Assembly: GCA_945920215.1 (NCBI GenBank)
Contig: CAMEJM010000003.1
Location: forward strand, 1-64,000
Origin: an uncultured bacterium
GTDB taxonomy: Bacteria > Bacillota > Clostridia > Oscillospirales > CAG-272
Length of the DNA: 64,000 nt
Direction: 5' to 3'
The position numbers and the translations under genes were made by a program. The number at the start of each line of letters is the position of its first letter. Position 1 is the stretch's first letter. The notes under the pieces are model-generated. The model worked only from the letters and a program-made list of their open reading frames with translations. It had not been told where the DNA came from and did no database searches. Shown piece by piece: positions 18,770 to 28,189 of the stretch.

Positions 18770-20860
18770 TCAGTCGATGGAACCTGCGATATAGGGTGCC
18801 ATTTCTTCTCTTTCCTTTGCGCGTTCTTCAGCTTCGCGCTTAGCTTCTTCAGCGCGTTCTGCGCGTTCAGCCGCGCGTGCCGCTTCTTCTTCTGCACGCT
18901 TCTGTGCTTCGAGAATGGCGCGGATGGAAAGGGCAAGCTGGCGCTTCTCGGTGTTGATTTCGGTGATCTGCACCTGTACCTCCTGACCGACGGAAAGCAC
19001 GGTCTCGGGCTTGTCAACACGTTCGAGAGAAATGCGGGAATTGTGAATCAGACCGTCCACATCCTCTGCCACTTCCGCAAAAGCGCCGAAAGGAACAATG
19101 GATACGATCTTTGCGGTCACAATATCGCCGACGTTGTGTTCAGCCGCGTACTTTGCGAATGCGTCCATGTCGGGGGTCTTGTAGCCGAGCGAGATGCGGT
19201 GGTTCTCAGGGTCGATTTCCTTGATGTAAACCTCGACTTCCTGACCGACGGAGACAACCTGCGCCGGGTTCTTGATGTTCTTCCAAGACAGCTCCGACTT
19301 GTGAATCATCCCGTCCACACCGCCAAGGTCCACAAAAGCGCCGTAGGAGGTGAGGTTCTTGATTTTGGTCTTGAATTTCTGACCGACTTCAAGATGGCTG
19401 AAAGCCTCGAGACGTGCTGCGTCACGCGCTTCACGAGCGGCGCGGCGCTCTGCATACTGATAGGACTTGATGGAAGCGACGGTGCGCTTCTTTGCTTCGT
19501 CCACTTCGATGATCTTGACTTTCTGGGTGGTGCCGACCAGTGCGGAGAGGTCGCCGTCCTTCGCCACACCGCTCTGCGATGCGGGAACGAACACGCGGTA
19601 ACCCTCGATGTCCATGGTCAGACCGCCTTTGACAACTGCGGTCACCTTTCCTTCTTTGATGGGGTCCTCGGCAACGTCAGCAACAAACTTGAACCAGCCG
19701 GCGTCCTTATCGACACGCAGCTTGTCCAGCTGAACCTCGCCTTCCTTGTCGTCCACGCGGACGACGAATGCCTTGATTTCATCCCCGACTTTATACATTT
19801 CGGAAATCTTCGCATTGGGGTCGGCAGTCAGCTTATCGGCTTCAATCACGCCGGTCTGCTTTGTACCGAGGTCGAGATAAACACATTTATCTGTAACAGC
19901 CTGTACGGTGCCGACAACAATGTCTCCTGTATGTATAGTTTTGAGGGATTCGTCAAGCAGGGATGCATAATCTTCCATGCTCATTGTTTGGTATACCTCC
20001 GTAATAATGCCGTCAGGCGTGGAAGCGCCCGCGGTAATTGAAATCCGCCCCCCGATAGGTTTATCCCCAAGATCCCGCACCGATTCGATCCATCGTGTGT
20101 CTTTGCACCGCTCCGCGCACACTTCATACAGTTTCCGCGTGTTGGAGGAGTCAAAACCGCCGATGACAATCATGCAGTCTGAGTTTTCCGCGAGGGTAAT
20201 CGCCTCATGCTGGCGAGTTTCGGTAACATTACATATTGTATCAAAAAAAATCGCGTTTGTATAGAGGTTTTTGAGATATTTTTGAGTTTTTTTCCACTCT
20301 GAGACGCTGTGAGTGGTCTGCGCGGCGACAATCAGGCGCTTTTGGTCGTCCTCATGCTCTTTGAGATACTTCAGAACCGACTCTGCGTCCGAAAAAACGG
20401 CTTTTTCACCTTTTGCGTAGCTCAGGGTACCGATGGCTTCCGCGTGCGTTTCGCTGCCGAGCAGAATGAAACGGGTATGCTCCGCGTCTGTCTGCTCCGC
20501 CGCAATGGCGTGGATGCGTTTCACAAACGGGCAGGTCATGTCCGTGACATGAAAGTGGGGGTGCTTTTTTTCAAGAGTCTGCAGAACCGCTTCGTCCTCG
20601 CGGGGGATACCGTGGGCGCGGATTACCAGTACCGTGTTTCCGCACTTGTCGCTTGCCGCCGCGATTTTCGGCGCTTCTTCTATGCCGATGGCACGGATAC
20701 CGGCTTGCGCCAGCTCCTCCACATACAGACGGTTGTGAATCAGGGTGCCGAGCGTGTAGATGTGTTTGACGGATTGGTCACGGCGCAATTTTTCAATTTC
20801 GTCGGTGGCGCGCTTGACGCCGAAACAGAAGCCTGCGGTTGCGGCAAGAGTGACGCTCAT
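18770..20860 (-). CDS. ispH: IspH (HMB-PP reductase) fused to tandem S1 RNA-binding domains
   Basis: N-terminus LAATAGFCFGVKRATDEIEKL..LGTLIHN..VIRAHGIPR..DMTCPFVKRIH (IspH); C-terminus with S1 repeats (GDIVVGTVQAVTDKCVYLDLG..., LEVGQKFKTKIKNLTSYGAFVDLGGVDGMIHKSELSW...). Confidence 0.93.
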   Translation of the reverse strand: MSVTLAATAGFCFGVKRATDEIEKLRRDQSVKHIYTLGTLIHNRLYVEELAQAGIRAIGIEEAPKIAAASDKCGNTVLVIRAHGIPREDEAVLQTLEKKHPHFHVTDMTCPFVKRIHAIAAEQTDAEHTRFILLGSETHAEAIGTLSYAKGEKAVFSDAESVLKYLKEHEDDQKRLIVAAQTTHSVSEWKKTQKYLKNLYTNAIFFDTICNVTETRQHEAITLAENSDCMIVIGGFDSSNTRKLYEVCAERCKDTRWIESVRDLGDKPIGGRISITAGASTPDGIITEVYQTMSMEDYASLLDESLKTIHTGDIVVGTVQAVTDKCVYLDLGTKQTGVIEADKLTADPNAKISEMYKVGDEIKAFVVRVDDKEGEVQLDKLRVDKDAGWFKFVADVAEDPIKEGKVTAVVKGGLTMDIEGYRVFVPASQSGVAKDGDLSALVGTTQKVKIIEVDEAKKRTVASIKSYQYAERRAAREARDAARLEAFSHLEVGQKFKTKIKNLTSYGAFVDLGGVDGMIHKSELSWKNIKNPAQVVSVGQEVEVYIKEIDPENHRISLGYKTPDMDAFAKYAAEHNVGDIVTAKIVSIVPFGAFAEVAEDVDGLIHNSRISLERVDKPETVLSVGQEVQVQITEINTEKRQLALSIRAILEAQKRAEEEAARAAERAERAEEAKREAEERAKEREEMAPYIAGSID

Positions 20861-21537
20861 GCGTTGTTCACCTCCGGCGTGATTTGCGCCGGTGCGCTAA
20901 GACGGGGAGGTATGTATCCGCCCAGCAGGCAGGTATTTGAGAAAAAGATGTTCGCTGCGCGCTCGTATCCCTCCCGTCCGCTCTCACAGCCGCAGATGTC
21001 CGCGTAGGAAATCGGCGCGCCGATGATGACGTCGACGCGGCGGAACAGGCAATAGCGCTGTTTCTTCATTTTCAGGCATACGGGCAGAACCGGCGCGCCG
21101 CTGCGGTACGCCATCATGCCGATTCCGTATTTGATGGGAGTTTGGGCGGGGTTTTTTCCCTTAAAGCGGTGTCCCTGCGGGAAGATCGCCACCATATCGC
21201 CGTCCTGTGCGAGAGAAACTGCCTTTTTAATGGCGCCGACGTCGGCGGAATCCCGCGTCACGCTGACCGCGCCCATCGCGCGGGCGAACGGCGCCAGCAG
21301 CGGAACATGAAATAATTCTTCCTTGGCGAGAAAATGTAATTGCCGCGGGAAAGCGGCGGCAAGCACCAGCGCGTCCGGGTATCCCGTGTGATTGGCGCAG
21401 ACAATGCACCCGCCCGCGGGAATGTTTTCAAGACCGGTCACATGGACGCGGAAAAAGAACCGGATGATTTTTGCCCCCCAAGAGCGCAGGCGCATATAGG
21501 AGGACCTCTTCTGCTTCTTTTTGTCCTTTTTACTCAT
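20857..21537 (-). CDS. plsC: 1-acyl-sn-glycerol-3-phosphate acyltransferase
   Basis: IVCANHTGYPDALVLAAAFPRQLHFLAKEELF (HX4D-like: NHTGYPD), IFPQGHRFKGK; start at MSKKDKKKQKR. Confidence 0.88.
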   Translation of the reverse strand: MSKKDKKKQKRSSYMRLRSWGAKIIRFFFRVHVTGLENIPAGGCIVCANHTGYPDALVLAAAFPRQLHFLAKEELFHVPLLAPFARAMGAVSVTRDSADVGAIKKAVSLAQDGDMVAIFPQGHRFKGKNPAQTPIKYGIGMMAYRSGAPVLPVCLKMKKQRYCLFRRVDVIIGAPISYADICGCESGREGYERAANIFFSNTCLLGGYIPPRLSAPAQITPEVNNA

Positions 21538-22207
21538 TGCGATCCCCCAGTTTCCGGCGGATAATTTCCAAAACTGCCGCAACGCTTTGGTCGGGCGTAT
21601 ACCCGGTGTTGTCGAGCAGAACGGCGTCCTCTGCGGGGCGCAGGGGCGCCACCGAGCGGGTGGAGTCGTTATGGTCGCGGGTTTTGATGTCCGACAGTAC
21701 CTGCTCGTAATCGACTTTTTCACCCCGTGCAATCAGTTCGTCATAGCGGCGCTTCGCGCGATTTTCCGCCGATGCGGTGAGGAAGATCTTTACCTCCGCG
21801 TCGGGAAAGATCACGGTGCCGATGTCACGTCCGTCCATAACGATCGACTGCGTTTTGGCAATATCGCGCTGGGCGTCCAGAAGAAAGGCGCGAACGGCAG
21901 GGTGCGCGGAAACGAGGGAGGCGTACATGGAGATTTCCTGTGTGCGGATGCTGTCAGAGACGTTCTGTCCGTTGAGATACAGATTCTGTACGCCGTTTTC
22001 ATAGGCAAGACGGATTTTGATGTCGGGCAGCAGATCCTCCACCGCGGCGGCGTCCTTCGGATTAACGCCCCGCTGCTTGACGTACAACCCCACCGTGCGA
22101 TACAGCGCGCCGGTGTCTACATAGGTAATTCCGAGCTTTTCGGCAACGGCTTTTGCTACCGTACTTTTTCCTGCCCCGCCGGGGCCGTCAATCGCGATTT
22201 TATACAT
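21530..22207 (-). CDS. cmk: Cytidylate kinase
   Basis: YKIAIDGPGGAGKSTVAKAVAEKLGITYVDTGALYRTVGL, MDGRDIGTVIFPDAEVKIFLTASAENRAKRRY. Confidence 0.97.
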   Translation of the reverse strand: MYKIAIDGPGGAGKSTVAKAVAEKLGITYVDTGALYRTVGLYVKQRGVNPKDAAAVEDLLPDIKIRLAYENGVQNLYLNGQNVSDSIRTQEISMYASLVSAHPAVRAFLLDAQRDIAKTQSIVMDGRDIGTVIFPDAEVKIFLTASAENRAKRRYDELIARGEKVDYEQVLSDIKTRDHNDSTRSVAPLRPAEDAVLLDNTGYTPDQSVAAVLEIIRRKLGDRNE

Positions 22208-22228
22208 ATTTGCTCCTTACGGTATCGA

Positions 22229-23470
22229 TCAGTCTGACGCGGCGTTGCGCGCCGCAAGATAGGCGGTTGAAAAGGCAATTTGAAGATTGTAGCCGCCCGT
22301 GTAGGCGTCCAAATCCAGTATTTCGCCCGCGAAATAGAGGTTGGCGACTTTGCGGCTCATCATCGTGGAGGGGGAGACTTCACGTACGTCGACGCCCCCC
22401 GCCGTCACGACGGCTTCTTTCAGGGGGCGAAAACCGCTCAGCGGAACGGAAAAGCATTTGAGAGTTCGGAGAATCCGCCTGCGTTCTTCACGGGTAATAT
22501 CATGCACTTTTTTGTGCGGATCTATTCCGGCACGGTCGGAAAAGGGAAGAATCATCTTCTGGGGAAGCAGCGCCGCCAGTTCATTGGCAAAATCCTTGTT
22601 GGCGTTTTTGGAAAAGTCGGAAAGCAGACGCGCGTCCAGCGCGTGCTCGTTAAGGGCGGGCTTCAGGTCTATTTCCGCACTGACATGGGAAAAATCCAAG
22701 CCGCGCAGGTGCGCGGATGCGGAGAGAATCACAGGACCGCTCACCCCGAAATGGGTAAAGAGCATCTCGCCGAAATCCTCATAGACCTTTTTTCCGCCGG
22801 CGCGTATCGTCAACGCAATATTTTTTAAGGACAATCCCTGCATTTGGGAACAGACAGGGTCGGGAGAGGTCATCGGCACAAGCGAGGGGGAAAGAGGAGT
22901 GACCGTATGCCCGACCGCACGTGCAAGCGCGTAGCCGGACCCGTCGGAGCCGGTCAGGGGATAAGAGGCGCCGCCGGTTGCCAGTACCACACTGTCAAAG
23001 AAATCATCGCGCGCCGCGGTGCGCACCCCTGTAACTCTGCCGTTTTCCGTGAGGATTTCCGTGACGTTTTCATAGACGAACGTCGCGTCCTTTGCCGCGG
23101 CTTTCAAAGCGCGGAGAATGTCTGCGGAACGGTCGCTGACCGGGAACACGCGTCTGCCGCGCTCGGTCTTGAGCGGCACGCCTTGTCTCTCAAAAAAAGA
23201 GACGGTATCTGCCGGGGAAAACGCGTTGATGGCGGAATACAGAAAGCGTGGGTTGGAGATGACGTTGGAAAGAAATTCCTCGGGGGTGCAGTTGTTGGTC
23301 ACATTACAGCGCCCCTTACCGGTGATCAGAAGTTTGGTGCCGACGCGCGGCATATGCTCGAATACGGTGACGGAGGCGCCGAGCGGAAGTGCCGTCGCCG
23401 CGGCAAACAATCCTGCGGCGCCGCCGCCGACGATCGCGATACGGCGCGCGTCAGCGTTTAGTGTAGACAT
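22229..23470 (-). CDS. NAD(P)/FAD-dependent oxidoreductase (HI0933/YhiN family)
   Basis: RIAIVGGGAAGLFAAATA, TGKGRCNVTNNC, VLATGGASYPLTGSDGSGYALARAVGH, TAGGVDVREVSPSTMMSR. Confidence 0.92.
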   Translation of the reverse strand: MSTLNADARRIAIVGGGAAGLFAAATALPLGASVTVFEHMPRVGTKLLITGKGRCNVTNNCTPEEFLSNVISNPRFLYSAINAFSPADTVSFFERQGVPLKTERGRRVFPVSDRSADILRALKAAAKDATFVYENVTEILTENGRVTGVRTAARDDFFDSVVLATGGASYPLTGSDGSGYALARAVGHTVTPLSPSLVPMTSPDPVCSQMQGLSLKNIALTIRAGGKKVYEDFGEMLFTHFGVSGPVILSASAHLRGLDFSHVSAEIDLKPALNEHALDARLLSDFSKNANKDFANELAALLPQKMILPFSDRAGIDPHKKVHDITREERRRILRTLKCFSVPLSGFRPLKEAVVTAGGVDVREVSPSTMMSRKVANLYFAGEILDLDAYTGGYNLQIAFSTAYLAARNAASD

Positions 23471-24308
23471 CGTATTCGTCCCAGATGCGTTCGAGCCGGT
23501 CAAGCCGCGCGCGCACCTCGTCAGGCTTTTTGCTTGCGACAGCCGCGATCAGGGCATTGATGACGGCGAGCGGCGCAATCAAGGAATCAACAAAGGAAAC
23601 CATGTCACTCTGCGCCGCGAGTAGGCAATCCGCCCCCTCCGCGATAGGTGAGAGTTGGCTGTCTGTCAGGGCAATGACGGCGGCGCCGTTTGCTTTTGCG
23701 TATTTCACCGCGCGCCGGACGCGGGAGGAGTAGCGGGGGAAGCTGATGGCAATCATCACGTCATCCTTGCCGATGTCAAGGATCTGCTCGAACATCTCGC
23801 CCGCGCCGGTCAGCTGTACCAGGTGCACGTTGGAGCAGATCATGGTCAGGTTGATATGCAGAAAGGAAGCAAGAGCGGAGGAGGAACCCACGCCCATGAT
23901 ATAAATATTCTTAGCGTGCGTAATGGCGTCAACCGCCGCTTCAAATGCGGTGCGGTCGAGGGTTTCCATCGTGTATTTGATTTTTTCGATTTCGCCGTTC
24001 ATCACTTTGGAGAACAGATCCCCACCGCCGATGCGGGCACTGGTCACTTCAATTCTCTGATTGGGCGTCAGCTTGGCACGAACCATTTCCTGCACAGCGT
24101 GCTGAAATTCGGGGTATCCCTCAAAGCCCAACTCGTTTGCAAAGCGCACAACGGTGGATTCGGAAACGCCCACCGTCTGACCGAGCTTGGCGGCAGTCAT
24201 GTAGGCGGTTTTGTCGTAGTCGCGGAGAATGGCGTCCGCGATACGGCGCTGTCCCTTGGAAAATGAGGGCATATTCTCCCGGATGAGTTCTGAAATATCG
24301 GTTTTCAT
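23451..24308 (-). CDS. MurR/RpiR family transcriptional regulator (HTH + SIS)
   Basis: QRRIADAILRDYDKTAYMTAAKLGQTVGVSESTVVRFANELGFEGYPEFQ; SIS domain IYIMGVGSSSALASFLHINLTMI. Confidence 0.93.
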   Translation of the reverse strand: MKTDISELIRENMPSFSKGQRRIADAILRDYDKTAYMTAAKLGQTVGVSESTVVRFANELGFEGYPEFQHAVQEMVRAKLTPNQRIEVTSARIGGGDLFSKVMNGEIEKIKYTMETLDRTAFEAAVDAITHAKNIYIMGVGSSSALASFLHINLTMICSNVHLVQLTGAGEMFEQILDIGKDDVMIAISFPRYSSRVRRAVKYAKANGAAVIALTDSQLSPIAEGADCLLAAQSDMVSFVDSLIAPLAVINALIAAVASKKPDEVRARLDRLERIWDEYDVYTKR

Positions 24309-24359
24309 AGTAGCCTCGTTCGTATTTGAGTCATCGTTAATTGTAGAGAAAGAACAGGG

Positions 24360-25817
24360 TCAGGCAAACTTGGCAAGCCCGCCTTCCATGCGGCGCATGG
24401 TTTCTTCCCGTCCGATGACAGCCATGATCTCCGTGGCGCCGCCGGGGGTAACGGTCATGCCGGAGAGGGCAATGCGCGCGCACCACAGGAGGGCGCCGGA
24501 CTTCACGCCGAGTTCCTCCGCTTTGGCTGAGAAAAGCGCAAAGAGGGCGTCGCTTGTCCATTCCGTCGCGCCCAAGAGAATGTCGTAGGCGCTTTGGAGC
24601 AGAGGCAGGGCGTTCTCGGCGGTGACTTTGTTCTTCTTGTTGAGGAACAGCTCCGTTCCGTATTCGCAAGGCTCGATAAAACACGCGATCTTGTCGTTGA
24701 TTTCGCTGAGTTTGGCAAGTCTGCCGTGCAGAAGAGACAGCATCAGAGTCCGGTCAATGTTCGCCGGCAAGTCGGTGCGGAGGAACGGCTTCACGCGCTC
24801 CGTAAAGTCCTCAAAAGACAGGCGGCGGATATACTCGCCGTTGAACCACAGCATTTTGTCAAAGTCGAAAACAGCGGGAGATTTATTGACCCCTTCAATG
24901 GAGAATGCGGCTTTCAGCTCGTCCAGTGTGAAAAACTCCTGCTCCGCAAGTTCCTTTTTGGGGTTCCAGCCCAACAGGGCGATATAGTTGATGATTGCCT
25001 CGGGCAGGTAACCGTCTTTGACCAGATCCTGAAAACTGACGGCGCCGTGGCGCTTGGAAAGTTTGGAAACCGTTCCGTCCGGATTCTTGCCCATCAGGAG
25101 CGGCAGGTGTACATAAGTCGGGCGCTCCCAACCGAGAGCGTCGTAGAGCAGTGCGTACTTGGGGGTGGAGGTAATATATTCGCTGCCGCGCACCACGTGG
25201 GTTACGCCCATCAGATGGTCGTCAATCACATGCGCGAAATTGTAGGTGGGGTATCCGTCCGCTTTCATCAGGATCTGATCCTGAAGTTCCTTACATTCGC
25301 AGCTGATTTCACCGAACACCGCGTCGTGATAGGTGACGGTGCCCTCTGTCGGCATCTTCTGACGAATCACGTAAGGAATGCCTGCGGCAAGGTTGCGGGC
25401 AACCTCTTCGGCGGGAAGATTGCGGCAATGGCGGTCATAGCCGCCGTTCGCCTCTTCCTCATGGAGCTGTTCAAGGCGTTCCTTAGAGCAGAAGCAATAG
25501 TAAGCGTGTCCGCTCTTCACCAACTGTTCAGCATACTTGGGGTAAATGTCTTTGCGCTCACTCTGAATGTAAGGACCGTGTTCACCGCCGACGCCGGGTC
25601 CCTCGTCGTATGACAATCCGGTCATTTCAAGGGTGGAAAGGATGACGTCTGTGGCGCCCTCTACAAGCCGCTCTCTGTCCGTGTCCTCAATGCGGAGGAT
25701 AAACTTGCCGCCTGCGTGCTTGGCAGTCAGATAAGAATAAAGCGCGGTGCGTAGATTCCCGATGTGCATATAACCGGTGGGGCTGGGTGCAAAACGGGTG
25801 ACAACTGTTTGATTCAT
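24360..25817 (-). CDS. gltX: Glutamyl-tRNA synthetase
   Basis: VVTRFAPSPTGYMHIGNLRTALYSYL, GKFILRIEDTDRER, KLSKRHGAVSFQDL. Confidence 0.97.
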   Translation of the reverse strand: MNQTVVTRFAPSPTGYMHIGNLRTALYSYLTAKHAGGKFILRIEDTDRERLVEGATDVILSTLEMTGLSYDEGPGVGGEHGPYIQSERKDIYPKYAEQLVKSGHAYYCFCSKERLEQLHEEEANGGYDRHCRNLPAEEVARNLAAGIPYVIRQKMPTEGTVTYHDAVFGEISCECKELQDQILMKADGYPTYNFAHVIDDHLMGVTHVVRGSEYITSTPKYALLYDALGWERPTYVHLPLLMGKNPDGTVSKLSKRHGAVSFQDLVKDGYLPEAIINYIALLGWNPKKELAEQEFFTLDELKAAFSIEGVNKSPAVFDFDKMLWFNGEYIRRLSFEDFTERVKPFLRTDLPANIDRTLMLSLLHGRLAKLSEINDKIACFIEPCEYGTELFLNKKNKVTAENALPLLQSAYDILLGATEWTSDALFALFSAKAEELGVKSGALLWCARIALSGMTVTPGGATEIMAVIGREETMRRMEGGLAKFA

Positions 25818-25913
25818 ATTGAAAACCTCATTGGAAACGCGCATACGCGTAAATTTATAACAGTCCTATTTTAGCATACTACTCTCCGTCCGTCAATCGT
25901 TTTCGCAAAATGT

Positions 25914-25942
25914 TTGACACGCACCGCGGGCGGCGGTATAAT
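25914..25942 (+). promoter_or_regulatory. Consensus sigma-A promoter for the histidine kinase gene
   Basis: TTGACA - 17 bp - TATAAT; this places the transcription start downstream of the ORF-track start at 25914. Confidence 0.8.
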
Positions 25943-25973
25943 AGAGCCACCAAGAGGCAAGGAGAGACAGAAC

Positions 25974-27476
25974 GTGTACAAAAGCGTATTTACGAAATAT
26001 ATGGTGGCGTTTGCCGTGATTATATTTATCAGCTTTTTTCTGCTTGCGTTCATTATCAGTTCCATTATCAACAAGTACGCAACGAATACGGTGAAAGACG
26101 AAGTCAGCAATACTGCCGAGGTGGCGGTAAACGTACTGGAATACAACTATAAGCACAGTGGCAGAGACAAGACGTTTGAAGAATATCTCGGATATTATCA
26201 GGACGCTGTGCAGAATCTGCTTTCCGGCGTTGGAAAACGGTCGAACGAACGCCTGCTTCTGATTTCGGATATGGAGGGGAAGATACTTTTCGGCATGAAT
26301 GCCGAGGGGGAGATTTTGCTCGGTGTGGATAAGGATGGGAAACTGATCGGCAATTCCTATGATCCGCTTCCGATACCGGCGCAGGTAATGCAGGAGCTGT
26401 CGGAAAACGGCAGATACGAGTCGGAAGACAATATGCTGGGGTACTTCGTCAATCGCTTTATCGTCTGCGCCATCGCGGTGCACGACTCTGACGGCGAGGG
26501 GATCGGCGCCGTCTTTTCCTGCTCCTCCTCCGCCGGTGAGGACGCGCTGATACGCACCATGAACCGCACGGTGATTATGGTCAGCCTTTGGGTCATGCTG
26601 GCGGCAATGATAGCCGTTTACTTCATCAGCGACCGTATTACAAGCCCGTTGCGCTCCATGACAAATGTAGCAAAGGATTTTGCACACGGTAAAATGGACA
26701 GCCGCGTAAACGTGAACGGCAAGGATGAGATAGCCGAGCTTGGTACGGCGTTCAACAATATGGCGGAGTCCCTCCAGGAGAATGAAAAAATGCGCAACGC
26801 ATTTCTTGCCAATGTCTCCCATGACCTGCGCACCCCCATGACGACGATCGCCGGCTTTGTCGACGGCATGATCAGCGGCGCTATCCCGCAGGACAAGCAG
26901 CCTGAATACCTTGAGATTGTATCCTCCGAGGTGCACAGGCTTTCCCGCCTTGTCAGCCAGATCCTTGACGTGTCGCGCCTGGAATCGGGAGAACGCAAGT
27001 TTACGTTTGTGCGTTTTGACATCTGCGAAATGGCTCGCCTGATTTTGATTTCCTTTGAGCAGAAGATTGAAGAGAAGAAGCTGGAAGTGGTGTTTGAATG
27101 CGACCGTGATTCCATGTACGCCAACGGCGACAGCGACGCCATTCATCAAGTACTGTATAATCTCTGCGACAACGCCATTAAATTCTCGCGGGAAAGTGGG
27201 CTCCTGCGCCTGAACATCGCCGTCAAGGCGCCTGGAAAAATCCAAGTGACCGTTTATAATGAAGGTCAGGGAATTCCCGCGGAGGATTTGCCGTATGTCT
27301 TTGAACGCTTCTATAAGAGCGATAAGAGCCGCGGACTGGATAAGACAGGCGTCGGACTCGGGCTTTATATTGTGAAAACCATTCTGGAAGCGCAACATCA
27401 GAGCATTGAGGTGGAAAGCGTGCAAAACCAGTACTGCGAATTTCGTTTCACGCTGAAAGAGGATAAAAGCGAGTGA
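25974..27476 (+). CDS. HAMP-domain sensor histidine kinase
   Basis: FLANVSHDLRTPMTTIAGFVDGM H-box, N-box NLCDNAIKFS, G-box DKTGVGLGLYIVKTILEAQ; GTG start at 25974 after AAGGAGAG. Confidence 0.94.
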   Translation: MYKSVFTKYMVAFAVIIFISFFLLAFIISSIINKYATNTVKDEVSNTAEVAVNVLEYNYKHSGRDKTFEEYLGYYQDAVQNLLSGVGKRSNERLLLISDMEGKILFGMNAEGEILLGVDKDGKLIGNSYDPLPIPAQVMQELSENGRYESEDNMLGYFVNRFIVCAIAVHDSDGEGIGAVFSCSSSAGEDALIRTMNRTVIMVSLWVMLAAMIAVYFISDRITSPLRSMTNVAKDFAHGKMDSRVNVNGKDEIAELGTAFNNMAESLQENEKMRNAFLANVSHDLRTPMTTIAGFVDGMISGAIPQDKQPEYLEIVSSEVHRLSRLVSQILDVSRLESGERKFTFVRFDICEMARLILISFEQKIEEKKLEVVFECDRDSMYANGDSDAIHQVLYNLCDNAIKFSRESGLLRLNIAVKAPGKIQVTVYNEGQGIPAEDLPYVFERFYKSDKSRGLDKTGVGLGLYIVKTILEAQHQSIEVESVQNQYCEFRFTLKEDKSE

Positions 27477-27545
27477 GAGGGAACGCGCGCCGGTTTGCGC
27501 GGCTTTCAATGACAGTATTACGTTTCAAGCAAAACTTATTTAACG

Positions 27546-27578
27546 AAAAAAGAGCCGTTTCGCGGCTCTTTTTTCATG
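27546..27578. terminator. Bidirectional terminator between convergent HK and ABC genes
   Basis: GAAAAAAGAGCCG-TTTCG-CGGCTCTTTTTTC. Confidence 0.85.
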
Positions 27579-27604
27579 CTGATTGTGCAGTTGCAGATGA
27601 GAAA

Positions 27605-28189
27605 TCAAAGTGGAATCAATACGGAGCCGTTGCGGGCAGGGTCGTCCGCCTCATGGCTGACCCCGATGACCAAACGCTTCTCGGATTCCCGTATGATGAC
27701 GGCGGAGAGAATGTCCCGGTTCTGCTTGTCAAGCTCCTTGAACGGTTCGTCCAGCAACAGAACGTCGGCAGGGTAAAAAACAGCGCGCGCAATCGCCGTT
27801 CTCTGCTGCATACCGCCGGAGAGTGCCTGCGGGCGTTTCGATAAGTCTTCCTCGGTAAAGTTCATCGAGAGAAGCAATTCTGCGGCTGCCTCTTTGACAG
27901 CCGCACGGTCGCAACCGCGCTTTTCGTTGACGATGGCAACATTTTCAAGCGCTGTGAGATTACCGAACAGGCGCTTGTCCTGAAATAGAAGGGAGCAGGA
28001 AGCATTGCCGGTTACGGAGCCGGTAAAGTCCCGATCCAGCCCTGCGATGATTCGTAAGAGAGTGGTTTTTCCGCGTCCGCTGTCTCCTGTCAGATAATAC
28101 AGACCGCGGTCCGGGAATGAGTAGGAGAAATCGCTGAGGACGCATTGCTCCCCAAAATATTTTGTTACATTGTGAATCTCAAGCGACAT
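27605..28189 (-). CDS. ABC transporter ATP-binding protein (nitrate/sulfonate/taurine-type)
   Basis: LTGDSGRGKTTLLRIIAGLDRDFTGSV, LSGGMQQRTAIARAVFYPADVLLLDEPF. Confidence 0.9.
   Translation of the reverse strand: MSLEIHNVTKYFGEQCVLSDFSYSFPDRGLYYLTGDSGRGKTTLLRIIAGLDRDFTGSVTGNASCSLLFQDKRLFGNLTALENVAIVNEKRGCDRAAVKEAAAELLLSMNFTEEDLSKRPQALSGGMQQRTAIARAVFYPADVLLLDEPFKELDKQNRDILSAVIIRESEKRLVIGVSHEADDPARNGSVLIPL

Noticed and set aside
18601-19020. 139-aa minus-strand ORF running through the hairpin array
   Set aside because: Out-of-frame overlap with the ispH-S1 C-terminus, basic low-complexity product.
18698-20041. 447-aa plus-strand ORF antisense to ispH-S1
   Set aside because: Opposite strand carries clear S1 repeats; periodic composition in this frame mirrors them.
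25893-27509. 538-aa minus-strand ORF antisense to the histidine kinase
   Set aside because: Shadow frame; the plus strand has H/N/G boxes and a consensus promoter, while the antisense product has no recognisable family or start context.
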